Source: Methanococcoides sp. EBM-47 (GTDB taxonomy: Archaea; Halobacteriota; Methanosarcinia; Methanosarcinales; Methanosarcinaceae). From it: a DNA stretch of 64,000 bases. Shown one piece after another: positions 1-8,651 of the stretch. The notes under the pieces are model-generated. The model was not told the origin of the DNA. It saw only the letters and a list, made by a program, of their open reading frames with translations, and did not search any database. Positions within the stretch are counted from its first letter, which is position 1. Each line of letters starts with the position of its first letter. The stretch spans positions 151,263-215,262 of the forward strand of contig MPPA01000052.1 of the NCBI GenBank assembly GCA_001896725.1, in the 5' to 3' direction. A program made the position numbers and the translations under genes.

Positions 1-471
1 GGCAACTGCTATTTCAGTCTTGTTCTTGGGGATGAGCCTTGCATCACCCACCCATCCTACTGTGCCTCCTGGCTCAATGATTATATATGCCATGGAGATA
101 GCTTCAATACCACTTTTGTATACAAGAGGGGCACCCATGGCCTGGTTGCCTGTCACATAGTTGATATCCCGTGAATTGAGCAGGCTCATGAAGAATATAG
201 CATCTGCATGTGCACTCACTCCAGCTGCACTGCCGGGAAAGAGAATTATCGGCAAATCAATGGATCCTTTGATCTTTAAAATCGTCTGGTCCAGCAGTAT
301 GCCTGAAGCTCCGGTTGACCCGCCAATCATTATTGCGTCAGTACCACCTTCCTTGGCTGCAAGAGCTATAGCTGCAGCTTTCTCAGGAGATTGAGAGGCG
401 GGGTCGATTAGTGTCAAGTGAACTGTACCTTCACGGTCTGCTATCTCGTTCAGGTACTTTTCCACTTGCAT
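1..471 (-). CDS. Geranylgeranylglyceryl phosphate synthase (3' end off the window)
   Basis: Only the first 157 residues are present; the gene runs off the left edge. GGGP synthase joins geranylgeranyl diphosphate to sn-glycerol-1-phosphate, the first ether-bond step of archaeal membrane lipids. The visible part has the family's TIM-barrel features: HLTLIDPASQ near residue 18, IMIGGSTGASG near 47, ILFPGSAAGVSAHADA near 76, then the YVTGNQAMGAP segment and IIEPGGTVGWVGDA, the phosphate-binding region of the PcrB/GGGPS family. The ATG lies 7 bp after the stop of the L40e gene, so the two are probably co-transcribed. DGGGP synthase, the next enzyme of the pathway, is about 5.5 kb away on the same strand. 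Family assignment is firm; the missing C-terminus cannot be judged. Confidence 0.93.
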   Translation of the reverse strand, partial: MQVEKYLNEIADREGTVHLTLIDPASQSPEKAAAIALAAKEGGTDAIMIGGSTGASGILLDQTILKIKGSIDLPIILFPGSAAGVSAHADAIFFMSLLNSRDINYVTGNQAMGAPLVYKSGIEAISMAYIIIEPGGTVGWVGDARLIPKNKTEIAVA

Positions 472-478
472 GGCCTGA

Positions 479-628
479 TCAGCCACCCTTTGCTTCCTTG
501 GATTTGGGACGTAGCTCCTTACTCCCGCATTTCCTGCACCTGTCTGCACGTAAAGCGTTGCGGGCATTACATTTCATACATATCTTTTTGTTAAGTATCC
601 TGTTTTCTGCTTCTGGGAATCTTGCCAT
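479..628 (-). CDS. rpl40e: 50S ribosomal protein L40e
   Basis: A 49-residue protein that starts [12 protein letters not shown] and carries two CxxC pairs (CMKC and CRKC) forming one zinc ribbon, followed by a basic tail. This is the size and motif pattern of archaeal L40e, a small zinc-binding protein of the large ribosomal subunit. A GGTG ribosome-binding element lies just before the ATG. The downstream ether-lipid gene follows after 7 bp, which suggests a shared transcript. It is below common ORF length cut-offs and easy to miss. Confidence 0.93.
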   Translation of the reverse strand: MARFPEAENRILNKKICMKCNARNALRADRCRKCGSKELRPKSKEAKGG

Positions 629-718
629 GTTATTCACCTTGATGATATGGAACAGATGAACCTAATAGTAGGCTGGTTACATGAAGTTTAATACATATAA
701 TTGTTTTGGACAAGCTGC

Positions 719-2155
719 TCACTTTTGAGGCAGCTTGTTTATTCTTTCCAGTAACATTTTCCTTGTGGTCTTTGCATCGGATCTGCCCGCGGTTTTCTTC
801 ATTACCTGCCCCACAAGGAAGTTCAGTGACTTCTCCTTACCATCAAGATAGTCCTGTAACGCTTCTGGATTTTCTTCGAGGGTCTCAGTAACTGCCTTTA
901 TGATAATGTCCTCCTCAACTTTAATGAGCCCCTTTTCCTTTACAATGGTTTTAGGAGTGCCTCCATTATCCAGAATAGTCCTGATGATTTCAACACCGCT
1001 CCTCTCAGTGATCTTATTTCCGATCACGAGTTCTATTATCTCTATCATGTCCTCGACCTTGAAGGCATGCACGCCAATGTCCCGATAGTTAAGCTCTCCT
1101 TTCAGGATATCAGCTACCCATACAGCAGCTGCTCCCGGGCACACCCTCAAGGCTACGTGCTCATAAAAATCGGCTACCTTTATATCAGATGTAAGGGCCT
1201 TAGCATGCATATCTGCTATTCTGTACTCTCTCATGAAACGATCGCGCTTTGCATCAGGAAGCTCTGGCAGTGTCTTCTGCACGCCAGGAACCCAGTCTGC
1301 CACCCTCATGGGCACAAGATCGGGTTCCGGGAAATAGCGGTAGTCATGTTCTTCTTCCTTTGTACGCATGGAAAGTGTAACTCCCCTAGCTTCATCAAAG
1401 TGCCTGGTCTCCATCACGACCTTGTCCCCGCGGCGTATAAAGTTCTTCTGGCGCATGATCTCATATAGAGCAGCCTTTTCCACACCTTTATGTGACGATA
1501 TGTTCTTGACCTCTACGCGATCTCCACCCATAACGGATACATTGGCATCCACTCTCATGGCGCCTTCCAGATCGCCATTGAACACATCCAGGTATTCCAG
1601 AATGCTGCGAAGTTTATCGAGAAAACGTCTTGCCTCTTTCGGGCTTCTCATATCTGGTTCAGTGACGATCTCAATAAGTGTCATTCCTGAACGATTGTAG
1701 TTGATAAGTGTACCTTTGGACTTCTCGATGCTGCCCATATGCATGAGCTTTCCTGGATCTTCCTCCATATGGGCCCGTGTGATCCTTATTATGCGCTCCC
1801 CGTCCTCGCCATCGATAATGACCTTACCATGGCCTGCGATAGGGAAATCGTACTGGGTCGTCTGGAAGCCCTTGGGTAGATCAGGATAGTAATAGTTCTT
1901 CCTGTGAAACTGGGTCTGCTCAACGATGTCGCAGTTAAGGGCAAGTCCTACCTTCAAAGCAAATTCCACTGCTTTTCTGTTAAGCACAGGTAGGGAACCG
2001 GGCAAGCCAAGGCAAACAGGGCATACATGAGTATTCGGCTCAGCGTTGTGATAATCAGTGGAACAGCCACAGAACAGCTTCGTATTGAGCTTGTTCAGCT
2101 GCACGTGGATCTCAAGTCCTATCTTCACTCCGTCTGGGTTCTCATATACCATCAT
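719..2155 (-). CDS. gatB: Aspartyl/glutamyl-tRNA amidotransferase subunit B
   Basis: GatB is the kinase and tRNA-binding subunit of GatCAB. It activates Asp-tRNA(Asn) or Glu-tRNA(Gln) by phosphorylation and accepts ammonia from GatA. The 478-residue protein has the usual full length. Near the N-terminus it shows KIGLEIHVQLN, then a zinc-site cysteine set (C29, C31, C45, C48), RKNYYYPDLPKGFQ in the catalytic cradle, and a YqeY-like tail domain at the C-terminus (VGQVMKKTAGRSDA). The ATG overlaps the gatA stop as ATGA, so the two are translationally coupled; a second in-frame ATG follows directly. In archaea GatCAB usually serves Asp-tRNA(Asn), because GatDE serves Gln; that role here is inference. 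Confidence 0.97.
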   Translation of the reverse strand: MMVYENPDGVKIGLEIHVQLNKLNTKLFCGCSTDYHNAEPNTHVCPVCLGLPGSLPVLNRKAVEFALKVGLALNCDIVEQTQFHRKNYYYPDLPKGFQTTQYDFPIAGHGKVIIDGEDGERIIRITRAHMEEDPGKLMHMGSIEKSKGTLINYNRSGMTLIEIVTEPDMRSPKEARRFLDKLRSILEYLDVFNGDLEGAMRVDANVSVMGGDRVEVKNISSHKGVEKAALYEIMRQKNFIRRGDKVVMETRHFDEARGVTLSMRTKEEEHDYRYFPEPDLVPMRVADWVPGVQKTLPELPDAKRDRFMREYRIADMHAKALTSDIKVADFYEHVALRVCPGAAAVWVADILKGELNYRDIGVHAFKVEDMIEIIELVIGNKITERSGVEIIRTILDNGGTPKTIVKEKGLIKVEEDIIIKAVTETLEENPEALQDYLDGKEKSLNFLVGQVMKKTAGRSDAKTTRKMLLERINKLPQK

Positions 2156-3579
2156 ACCACCTCCACAGGTCTTCTGGTGTGATGTTCAGTGTTCTGCTCA
2201 AAGCTGTAAGCAGCCCTAAGCACTGTGGCCTCATCGAAATGCTTGCCGATTATCTGCAGTCCAATGGGTAATCCGTCAGTATATCCACATGGTAAGGATA
2301 TAGAAGGCACTCCTGCAAGATTGATGGGGACAGTGTTCACATCTGCCAGATATAATGCAAGCGGGTCATCTACCTTTTCTCCCAACTTAAAGGCAGGAAC
2401 GGGCATGGTAGGTGTCATCAGACAGTCGAATTCCTTGAGCGCCAGGTCAAAGTCCCGTTTCACAAGGGTTCTGACCCTTAGAGCTTTCAAGTAGTATTTA
2501 TCGTGGTATCCTGCAGAAAGGGCATAAGTTCCTAGCAATATCCGGCGCTTGACCTCAGCACCGAAACCCTCCGCCCGTGTACGGGAGGCCATAACATGCC
2601 AGTTCTCTCCTTCTTTCCTGTATCCATATCTTGTGCCATCGAACCTGGCAAGGTTGGAGGATGCCTCGCTCATGGCAATGATATAGCAAGCCGCAAGTGC
2701 ATACGGAGTATGTGGCAGAGAAACCTGCTCCCATGATGCACCTAACTCCTCAAAGAGCTGGATCGCATCCCATACTGCACTCTCCACTGCCGGATCGATA
2801 CCTGCTCCGAAATATTCTGCAGGCACACCTATTTTCAGATCTGAGACATTGTCCACGAGCGCATCTTTGTACACTGTTTCGGTCTTCACTGAAGTACTGT
2901 CCCTTGCATCATAGCCACCTATAACATCCATAAGGGCAGCAATATCGGCAACACATGTTGCCAGAGGTCCTATCTGCTCCAGAGAGCTGGCGTAGGAGAT
3001 AAGACCATACCTGGATATTGTTCCATAGGTTGGTTTAAGGCCTACCACTCCGCAGAAAGCAGCAGGACATCTCACTGAGCCACCTGTATCAGAACCCAGC
3101 GCAATAGGTGCTTCTCCTGCAGCCACTGCAGCGGCGCTGCCACCCGATGAGCCACCTGAAACCCTCTCCATGTCCCATGGATTGAGGGTAGGCCCATAGC
3201 AGCTGGATTCAGTGGATGTGCCCATAGCGAACTCATCCATATTGGTCTTGCCCAGGATGATAGCCCCTGCATCCTTGAGCCTTTCTATGACATGTGCATC
3301 ATAAGGTGGTACATATCCCTGCAATATCTTCGAGGAGCATGTGGTAGATATGCCTTTAGTGGAAATATTGTCCTTGATAGCTATGGGAATGCCTGCAAGC
3401 GATCCGTTATGGCCTTGTTCATCTATTTCCCTGGCTTTCTCGGCAGCTCCTTCCCAGACCGTTGTGTAAGCGTTGATCTTGCTCTTCTTTATCCTTTTGA
3501 GGTATGAGGTCGTAATATCCTCGGCTGACCCTTGTGTTATTTTTTCCTTTACCTGTGAAATATTTGCCCATCCTGACAT
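2152..3579 (-). CDS. gatA: Aspartyl/glutamyl-tRNA amidotransferase subunit A
   Basis: GatA is the glutaminase subunit: it releases ammonia from glutamine for transamidation by GatB. The 475-residue protein has the amidase-signature fold. The Lys/cis-Ser/Ser catalytic triad is visible as K69 in IAIKDNIS, S144 in SGGSSGGSAA and S168 in SDTGGSVR. A GAGG ribosome-binding site lies about 9 bases before the ATG. The gene starts 10 bp after the gatC stop and overlaps gatB by 4 bases, giving the order gatC-gatA-gatB. Length and motifs look complete. Confidence 0.97.
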   Translation of the reverse strand: MSGWANISQVKEKITQGSAEDITTSYLKRIKKSKINAYTTVWEGAAEKAREIDEQGHNGSLAGIPIAIKDNISTKGISTTCSSKILQGYVPPYDAHVIERLKDAGAIILGKTNMDEFAMGTSTESSCYGPTLNPWDMERVSGGSSGGSAAAVAAGEAPIALGSDTGGSVRCPAAFCGVVGLKPTYGTISRYGLISYASSLEQIGPLATCVADIAALMDVIGGYDARDSTSVKTETVYKDALVDNVSDLKIGVPAEYFGAGIDPAVESAVWDAIQLFEELGASWEQVSLPHTPYALAACYIIAMSEASSNLARFDGTRYGYRKEGENWHVMASRTRAEGFGAEVKRRILLGTYALSAGYHDKYYLKALRVRTLVKRDFDLALKEFDCLMTPTMPVPAFKLGEKVDDPLALYLADVNTVPINLAGVPSISLPCGYTDGLPIGLQIIGKHFDEATVLRAAYSFEQNTEHHTRRPVEVV

Positions 3580-3589
3580 GTTTCATTCC

Positions 3590-3871
3590 TCACATGATCC
3601 TCGGAGCCAAGAAGTTGCCTTCCTGTTTCTTCTCGGTATTGGCGAGCACTTCTTCCTGTGGCATGGATGGTCTGACCACATCTTCCCTGAACACGTTCAC
3701 TATATCTGCCACATGATAGGTAGGAGACACGTTCTCAGTGTCCACTTCGGCAAGCTGGCTGAAGTAGTCAAGCACAGAGCTAAGTTTTTTAGCATAAGCC
3801 TGCGCCTCACTTTCATGGATCTCAATACGGGCTAGCCATCCCATATGTTCGACTTCTTCCTTTGTGATCAT
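3590..3871 (-). CDS. gatC: Aspartyl/glutamyl-tRNA amidotransferase subunit C
   Basis: GatC is the small belt-like subunit that wraps around GatA and stabilises the GatAB complex. The product is 93 residues and begins MITKEEVEHMGWLARI, the usual start of the family. The C-terminal part contains the conserved LREDVVRPS-like segment (FREDVVRPSMPQEE) and ends NFLAPRIM, close to the family consensus NFFKVPRV. I chose the ATG at 3871 because GAGG lies about 9 bases upstream; an upstream non-ATG start would add 11 unconserved residues. It is the first gene of the gatCAB operon. Confidence 0.94.
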   Translation of the reverse strand: MITKEEVEHMGWLARIEIHESEAQAYAKKLSSVLDYFSQLAEVDTENVSPTYHVADIVNVFREDVVRPSMPQEEVLANTEKKQEGNFLAPRIM

Positions 3872-4371
3872 TGTAAGTTCCTCTGATTTGGAATGCAATA
3901 TCATTCAGTGCATGGTATAATAAGGGTTACAAAAGCGTACATCCTATATTAAAAATGTGGGTTCGTCCCTACAGGCCCTATATCATTCTGTGACATCTCT
4001 TTTATTTTTAAATTGCCTTGCAATCATTATTTTATGGATAACGTCGATCACTGAAAGCCCAATAAAGTAAGGAATATCTCCACCGAAGTGGATATCAATC
4101 CAGAGGTTTTAAAAAGGATGGCCCATTCTCAAAAGAGTGCCTTCACATGACCATTCGGGAAACATGCATGATATTAGGACAGATGTCATATCTCTTATCC
4201 CACAGACATAGAGCAGACATGTTACCTGGAACCATACCGTATTATATCACAGACCTTCGCTTCACAACAGAGAAATGTCTCATCTTCACTAAAGTGAATA
4301 GCACAAATCCTTTGATCTCAGCATACCCCTTAATATAACATCAAGTTCCAATTCAATGTCCAGGGAATTCC
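3872..4371. other. Divergent intergenic region between gatC and the HARP gene
   Basis: About 500 bp without a gene I can support. It must hold the gatCAB promoter on minus and the HARP promoter on plus. For the latter, an AT-rich TTAATATAA element at about 4330-4338 is a plausible TATA box. A 63-codon reading frame at 4147-4338 has no ribosome-binding site and no recognisable features, so I do not call it. Confidence 0.4.
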
Positions 4372-5088
4372 ATGTTAAGACAACGTTTTGTTCTGGATAC
4401 CACGGCCCTTACTGATCTGCATGCAAGGGAGATGATGGAAATAAACAACTTGTGCGAAGGTATGAAGAGTATACTGGACTTGATAGCAAGTGCAAGACTT
4501 AAGCTTGATATAAGTTGCTATGTGCCCTTTCCTTCTGTGTACAATGAGCTGCATGAATTTGCCAAAAATAATGTATGTGAAACAGATGTGATAGCCAAGA
4601 TCGATACATGGCTTGTGAAAAAAGCACCTGATAGGTATAATGTAATGATCAATTCCCGTATCTTCCATGAATACGTGTCCTATATGCGAGAGCGCATCAA
4701 CAAAGGCATGGTAGCTGCAGAAGAAGCTATTTGGGAAGGTTCTACTAAATGTCTTTTTTTATCCACTAAGGCTGAAAACGCACAACAAATAGAGCACGAA
4801 ATAGAAAAAGGTGTCATAGGGCCAATAATCGGAAAGTTCAGGAACAAATATCGTTCAGCTTTGAGATATGGTATTCTTGACAGTGCCCCGGACATCGATG
4901 TGCTCATACTTGCCAAAGAGCTGGATGCTGCAGTAGTAGCAAGTGATTTTGGCATACAGAAATGGGCAGAAGAATTGGGAGTACGCTTCGTGCCTGCCCA
5001 CACATTTCCCATGATATTGAAGGAATACCTGGCCCATGTAGAAAATGGCGATCGTCAGATAAAGGACTTTTTTCAGGAAAAACCTTAG
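4372..5088 (+). CDS. HARP-type protein-only RNase P (RNA ligase partner family)
   Basis: The 238-residue protein belongs to the UPF0278/MJ0950 family, the homologs of Aquifex RNase P (HARP). These PIN-like metallonucleases remove 5' leaders from pre-tRNAs without an RNA subunit. The N-terminal [10 protein letters not shown] carries the first acidic residue (D9). The C-terminal part has D170, D174, D176 and D192 in a [12 protein letters not shown]...ASDFGI arrangement; the D170/D174/D192 spacing matches the catalytic aspartates I recall for the Aquifex enzyme. The middle is the helical insertion. Archaea with HARP generally also keep the RNA-based RNase P, so its role here is uncertain. It is convergent with the DGGGP synthase gene. 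AGGGAATTCC before the ATG is the ribosome-binding site. Confidence 0.9.
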   Translation: MLRQRFVLDTTALTDLHAREMMEINNLCEGMKSILDLIASARLKLDISCYVPFPSVYNELHEFAKNNVCETDVIAKIDTWLVKKAPDRYNVMINSRIFHEYVSYMRERINKGMVAAEEAIWEGSTKCLFLSTKAENAQQIEHEIEKGVIGPIIGKFRNKYRSALRYGILDSAPDIDVLILAKELDAAVVASDFGIQKWAEELGVRFVPAHTFPMILKEYLAHVENGDRQIKDFFQEKP

Positions 5089-5110
5089 TGATGTAGTCAA
5101 AACAGAGAAT

Positions 5111-5959
5111 TCATGTACCAACCAGGAACGCTACCAAAGCTATGAACATCGCTGCTTTGAAGAGCTTTGAGGATTTTGCTGGTTTCTTTTCTTTTATTAT
5201 AGCAGCAACTGCTAGGAAAAATAGCATATCTGCCACAAAGACCACTGCAAGATAACGTACATTCAGCAAGGACTGCAGGTATGGCAACGGGCTTGCCAGC
5301 ACGGCTACAAGGCCAACCCCGGAAGCAAAATATGAAGCTTTCTCAGCCCCTATACTGATAGCCAGAGTGCTTGCCCCATCCTGCTTGTCCCCTTGTATAT
5401 CTTCAATGTCCTTGACTATTTCTCTGGCAATGGTAGCAAAAGTTGCAAGCAGGAACAGTACGAATACTGCTTCGATGCCTCCATTGGTGTAAAATACTGC
5501 TCCTCCGAAAAGGAAAGTAGAACCGGTAAGATAACCTATGCTCAGATTACCAATAAGCACAGTGCGTTTCAGGGTAGCTGCGTAATAGATAAGCAGAAAG
5601 GAGTTGAAGAGGGCAATGACCCCACATGCCACATTAATAAAAAAAGCTATGATCGTCCCCGCTGCAAAAAGTGAAACTGAAAAATACAGAGCTTTGGACT
5701 TACTGATCCTGCCTGAAGGGATAGGTCTTTCCGGTTTGTTTATCCTATCGATCTCAACATCGTAATAATCGTTTATAGCGTTACCTGAGCCTGTTATCAG
5801 GAACACCACTAAGGACACGTACATGACCTCAGGTAGTGGAAAAGGTATTGGGCCAGCATTGCTGCTAATTATATTGTATGCAATGAGCACTCCGATGCCT
5901 GCGGAAAAAGCTGCCATGAAGCAGTTCCCATATCTTATCAACTGCAGGTATGCACGCAT
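5111..5959 (-). CDS. Digeranylgeranylglyceryl phosphate synthase (UbiA family)
   Basis: This membrane prenyltransferase adds the second geranylgeranyl group to GGGP, giving DGGGP, the second ether-bond step of archaeal lipid synthesis. The 282-residue protein is strongly hydrophobic, with roughly eight to nine membrane segments. The first Asp-rich motif is NDYYDVEID at residues 63-71, followed by the KPERPIPSG signature; the second Asp motif is [14 protein letters not shown] start at the ATG at 5959, 10 bp after the nadA stop. The longer TTG-initiated frame would extend into nadA and adds residues outside the family. Probably co-transcribed with nadA. Confidence 0.92.
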   Translation of the reverse strand: MRAYLQLIRYGNCFMAAFSAGIGVLIAYNIISSNAGPIPFPLPEVMYVSLVVFLITGSGNAINDYYDVEIDRINKPERPIPSGRISKSKALYFSVSLFAAGTIIAFFINVACGVIALFNSFLLIYYAATLKRTVLIGNLSIGYLTGSTFLFGGAVFYTNGGIEAVFVLFLLATFATIAREIVKDIEDIQGDKQDGASTLAISIGAEKASYFASGVGLVAVLASPLPYLQSLLNVRYLAVVFVADMLFFLAVAAIIKEKKPAKSSKLFKAAMFIALVAFLVGT

Positions 5960-5969
5960 TTGAAGCCTG

Positions 5970-6890
5970 TTATATTTTCCTCTTGATCGCAAGCATCCTA
6001 TCCAGTGACCGCTTTGCCTTTATCCTTATATCCTCTGGTACTGTGATCACATATTTCATGTTTTCCAGTGAATCGGCCACCGCTTTGATATCTATCATCT
6101 TCATATCAGGACATACTGTATAGGTTGATACCTCATAGAACTTTTTATATGGGTTCTCCTTATTGAGCCTGTGCAGAAGACCACTTTCAGTGACGATTAT
6201 AAACTCATCACTTTCAGAGGTACTTACATAATTGACCATACCGTTCGTACTGAATATCCCGTCCGACATATCAAGTACCTCGCGCCTGCATTCTGGATGT
6301 GCCAGCACTTCAGCCATAGGATGCAGGCTTTTAGCTCTTTGCACATCTACTGGAAGTATCTGATTATGGGTGGGACAACATCCTGCCCAGGGTAAGATCT
6401 GTTTATCCGTGTTCCTTGCCACATAATCTGCCAGGTTCTTATCCGGCACGAAGATAATCTTCGTCTGTTCAAGTGATTTCACAACTTCTATAGCATTAGC
6501 GGAGGTGCAGCAGATATCACACTCTGCTTTGACCTCAGCTGTCGTGTTCACATAGCATACCACAGCAGCATCAGGATGCTCTTGTTTGAGGCTGCGCAGG
6601 GAATCAACTCTGGCCATATCTGCCATAGGGCACCTAGCATATAGTTCTGGAAGCAGCACGGTTTTATCTGGGCTAAGCATTGCAGCGCTCTCTGCCATGA
6701 AATGCACTCCGCAGAAAACTATCACGTCTACATCAAGATCCACTGCTTTCTGGCTGAGCTCAAGGGAATCACCCAGGAAATCGGCAATGTCCTGGATATC
6801 TCCACGCTCATAGTTGTGGGCAAGGATCACAGCATTACGCTGTTTTTTGAGTTTGGCTATCTTTTTTTTCAGTTCCATTGTATCAGGCAT
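5970..6890 (-). CDS. nadA: Quinolinate synthase
   Basis: NadA condenses iminoaspartate with dihydroxyacetone phosphate to quinolinate, the precursor of NAD. It holds one oxygen-sensitive [4Fe-4S] cluster bound by three cysteines. The 306-residue protein is full length for the family. Candidate ligands are C87 (ARCPMAD), C171/C172 (GCCPTHNQ) and C260 (TVCPDMK). [11 protein letters not shown] near residue 24 and AHPECRREV near 197 are the other active-site segments. The gene lies 106 bp downstream of nadX, which supplies the iminoaspartate, so the pair forms the aspartate-dehydrogenase route to NAD. The gap may hold its own promoter. Confidence 0.96.
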   Translation of the reverse strand: MPDTMELKKKIAKLKKQRNAVILAHNYERGDIQDIADFLGDSLELSQKAVDLDVDVIVFCGVHFMAESAAMLSPDKTVLLPELYARCPMADMARVDSLRSLKQEHPDAAVVCYVNTTAEVKAECDICCTSANAIEVVKSLEQTKIIFVPDKNLADYVARNTDKQILPWAGCCPTHNQILPVDVQRAKSLHPMAEVLAHPECRREVLDMSDGIFSTNGMVNYVSTSESDEFIIVTESGLLHRLNKENPYKKFYEVSTYTVCPDMKMIDIKAVADSLENMKYVITVPEDIRIKAKRSLDRMLAIKRKI

Positions 6891-6941
6891 ACGATCACTG
6901 CACTGAGGTGTTGCTTTGACTTATATCTTATCGAAGGAATG

Positions 6942-6973
6942 GATCAGAACCTGCTGATCTTAGAATATATTCT
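6942..6973 (-). promoter_or_regulatory. Candidate nadA promoter with two dyad elements
   Basis: The nadX-nadA gap contains a perfect 12-base palindrome (6962-6973, AGAATATATTCT), which may itself be the TATA element, and a 6+6 base inverted repeat with a 6-base spacer (6942-6959, GATCAG/CTGATC). Read toward nadA, the inverted repeat falls about where transcription would start. Dyads with 6-base arms are common by chance in AT-rich spacers, so this is only a candidate operator. Confidence 0.3.
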
Positions 6974-6996
6974 GTATACTTTACTTCACTTTATTC

Positions 6997-7812
6997 TCAG
7001 GTACCTACCTGTAGTGGATCAATGATCTTTTTTAGTGTTGCGATGGCAGAAAGGGATGCAAGATAACTGCTCTTTGGGTTTGTGGGAGATGCTACGTTCT
7101 CGACCTTTGAGGTCAATTTCCCAAAGCTGCCTTCAACTGAGATCTCATGTATATTGCGACATAGTGCCGGATTTGCCACGATCCTCACTTTTGTTTTTTC
7201 AAACCCGATGCCTGCCAAGCTGAGTGTTGCAGCAACGTTCACATTTGCCGGAAACCCTTTTACAGCTTCACTTGCCTTCCCTTCGAAAATAACTGTCCTG
7301 CTTTTGATATCTTCCAGATTTATATTGTTCTGTATCACAAAAGGAGCATCAGCCAGACCTGAAAGAGGTTTCTGTGTGGTCAATGTCACGGAATATATCT
7401 GCTCAGAAGCTGCAGACTTAAGTCCGTCAAGACCTGCGATGGCACCTGATGGCAAATAGATCTTACAGCCCATTTCCTTTGCAATACTATAAATGGTCTT
7501 GAATAATATTTCATCTGCAAAAGCACCTACGCTCATGATCATTACATCGCATCCGGCATGCAGGGCTGCCGGTACTACTTCATAGACAGCTTCCTGAGAG
7601 GCACATTCAACAAGTAGGTCTATGTGTTTGACCATTTCCCCAATTTCCATCACAGCAGGCCGATGATTGGCCAGCGAGGACAGAAGCCTCTCAACATTTT
7701 CAGTATTCCTGTCATAGATAGCGTGAACTTCAGTTTCTATCAAGCCATCATCGATCGCTTTACAGATATAAGTGCCTATTGTTCCGCATCCGACTATTCC
7801 TATCTTCAGCAT
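6997..7812 (-). CDS. nadX: L-aspartate dehydrogenase
   Basis: NadX oxidises L-aspartate to iminoaspartate with NAD(P)+, feeding NadA. The 271-residue protein begins with a Rossmann fingerprint, IGIVGCGTIG at residues 4-13. It continues with VECASQEAV and VMSVGAFAD-like segments (here IMSVGAFADE) and the PSGAIAGLDGLK active-site loop, then a C-terminal DUF108-type domain with NVNVAATLSLAG. All are diagnostic of the family. The start ATG at 7812 has a GGGATC element upstream. It leads the nadX-nadA pair and takes the place of the flavin-dependent NadB found in most bacteria. Confidence 0.95.
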   Translation of the reverse strand: MLKIGIVGCGTIGTYICKAIDDGLIETEVHAIYDRNTENVERLLSSLANHRPAVMEIGEMVKHIDLLVECASQEAVYEVVPAALHAGCDVMIMSVGAFADEILFKTIYSIAKEMGCKIYLPSGAIAGLDGLKSAASEQIYSVTLTTQKPLSGLADAPFVIQNNINLEDIKSRTVIFEGKASEAVKGFPANVNVAATLSLAGIGFEKTKVRIVANPALCRNIHEISVEGSFGKLTSKVENVASPTNPKSSYLASLSAIATLKKIIDPLQVGT

Positions 7813-7930
7813 TATTTGATCCCTTCAGGATAGTTATTAACTCACACCGAGTAGTTTCTTTCATATGGTTCTTAATGAATATATATAGTAATTTTGTTAA
7901 ATCTGTCCTGCTCCATAGAACTCTTCCATA

Positions 7931-8293
7931 GTGCTGGAAGGTCCTTTTGGACCATGAATTGAAAGTTGGAACGAACCGTTCGCTCAATTATTTGTGGAAA
8001 AACATCATCCTCCTTATGAGACGTTCCTTAAAGTCAGCTAGTCGCACACAAGGGTCAAAGACCTATTATATGAAACTGGAAGCGGCAGGAAGAGCGATGC
8101 TTCTCCTGTAGGGTACATGTATGTCAGAAGATTGTTCAAGTATAAAAAATACTTGCTAAACAAAATTGTAAGAAAACAGATAAATTCTAACATATTTTAT
8201 ATGAAGTTCATGGTAAAGACCTCAACTAACCTTCAACTCACCAACCACATTGACGTTATGATCGATACTTTTTACTCCACACATTTTGTCTGA
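7931..8293 (+). pseudogene. Decayed coding remnant of unknown family
   Basis: One frame reads like protein across this span but is broken by in-frame stops at about 7955 (TGA) and 8039-8041 (TAG). Between and after them it gives plausible segments such as FAQLFVEKHHPPYETFLKVS, then DLLYETGSGRKSDASPVGYM, and stays open for about 84 codons to a TGA at 8291-8293. I do not recognise the family and no start codon with a ribosome-binding site is visible. It could also be chance reading through non-coding DNA. Low confidence. Confidence 0.25.
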
Positions 8294-8404
8294 GCTGCTG
8301 ATTAAGAAGTACTTTAGTAAGCTCTCATTGTTCGAGACAATAATTACCGTCATGGGGATTGAGAAGCTCATGGTGAGGATCTGGAACGTATATAAAAATA
8401 TAGT

Positions 8405-8437
8405 AATGATAATAATAATAACAATAATAATAAATAA
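8405..8437. repeat. ATA/AAT trinucleotide microsatellite-like tract
   Basis: A slightly interrupted run of (AAT)n-type triplets in the long spacer upstream of the permease gene. It lies about 75 bp before a second simple repeat. No function is evident. Confidence 0.8.
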
Positions 8438-8513
8438 CAGACACAAACAAATAAGCAATAGCAATGATGATAGAGATGCGCTATAATCTTATGTACAAAT
8501 ACGCATGTTGTCC

Positions 8514-8544
8514 ATCTATCTATCTATCTATCTATCTATCTATT
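8514..8544. repeat. ATCT tetranucleotide tandem repeat, about 7.7 copies
   Basis: Perfect head-to-tail ATCT units in the spacer upstream of the permease promoter. Such repeats can change length by slippage. This one ends about 50 bp before the first permease inverted repeat, so a length change could shift any upstream regulatory element. A perfect tetranucleotide array of this length is unusual in archaeal chromosomes. Confidence 0.9.
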
Positions 8545-8592
8545 TTTGATCTTGGTGATTGGTTTGATCTTTATCACCCCCATATAGCTAGA

Positions 8593-8651
8593 TGTTTCAA
8601 TTGATCTTGAAACACTAAGCTTTAAATATGAAGTTTCAAATATGTTTGAAA
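8593..8651 (+). promoter_or_regulatory. Permease promoter: TATA box flanked by two matching inverted repeats
   Basis: Inverted repeat 1 is TGTTTCAA-6 bp-TTGAAACA (8593-8614). Inverted repeat 2 is TTTCAAA-4 bp-TTTGAAA (8634-8651). They share the half-site GTTTCAA and their centres are 39 bp apart. A TATA-like TTTAAATA (8621-8628) lies between them. Two dyads with the same half-site bracketing the TATA box suggest a dimeric repressor, perhaps of the ArsR/winged-helix type. The regulator gene is not adjacent. Confidence 0.6.

Noticed and set aside
1067..1468. 133-codon plus-strand frame inside gatB
   Set aside because: It lies wholly antisense to a conserved gene and has no ribosome-binding site or protein-like features.
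4147..4338. 63-codon frame upstream of the HARP gene
   Set aside because: No ribosome-binding site and it covers the likely HARP promoter.
8405..8544. Possible CRISPR-like array
   Set aside because: The repeats are 3- and 4-base simple repeats without spacers; no cas genes are present.
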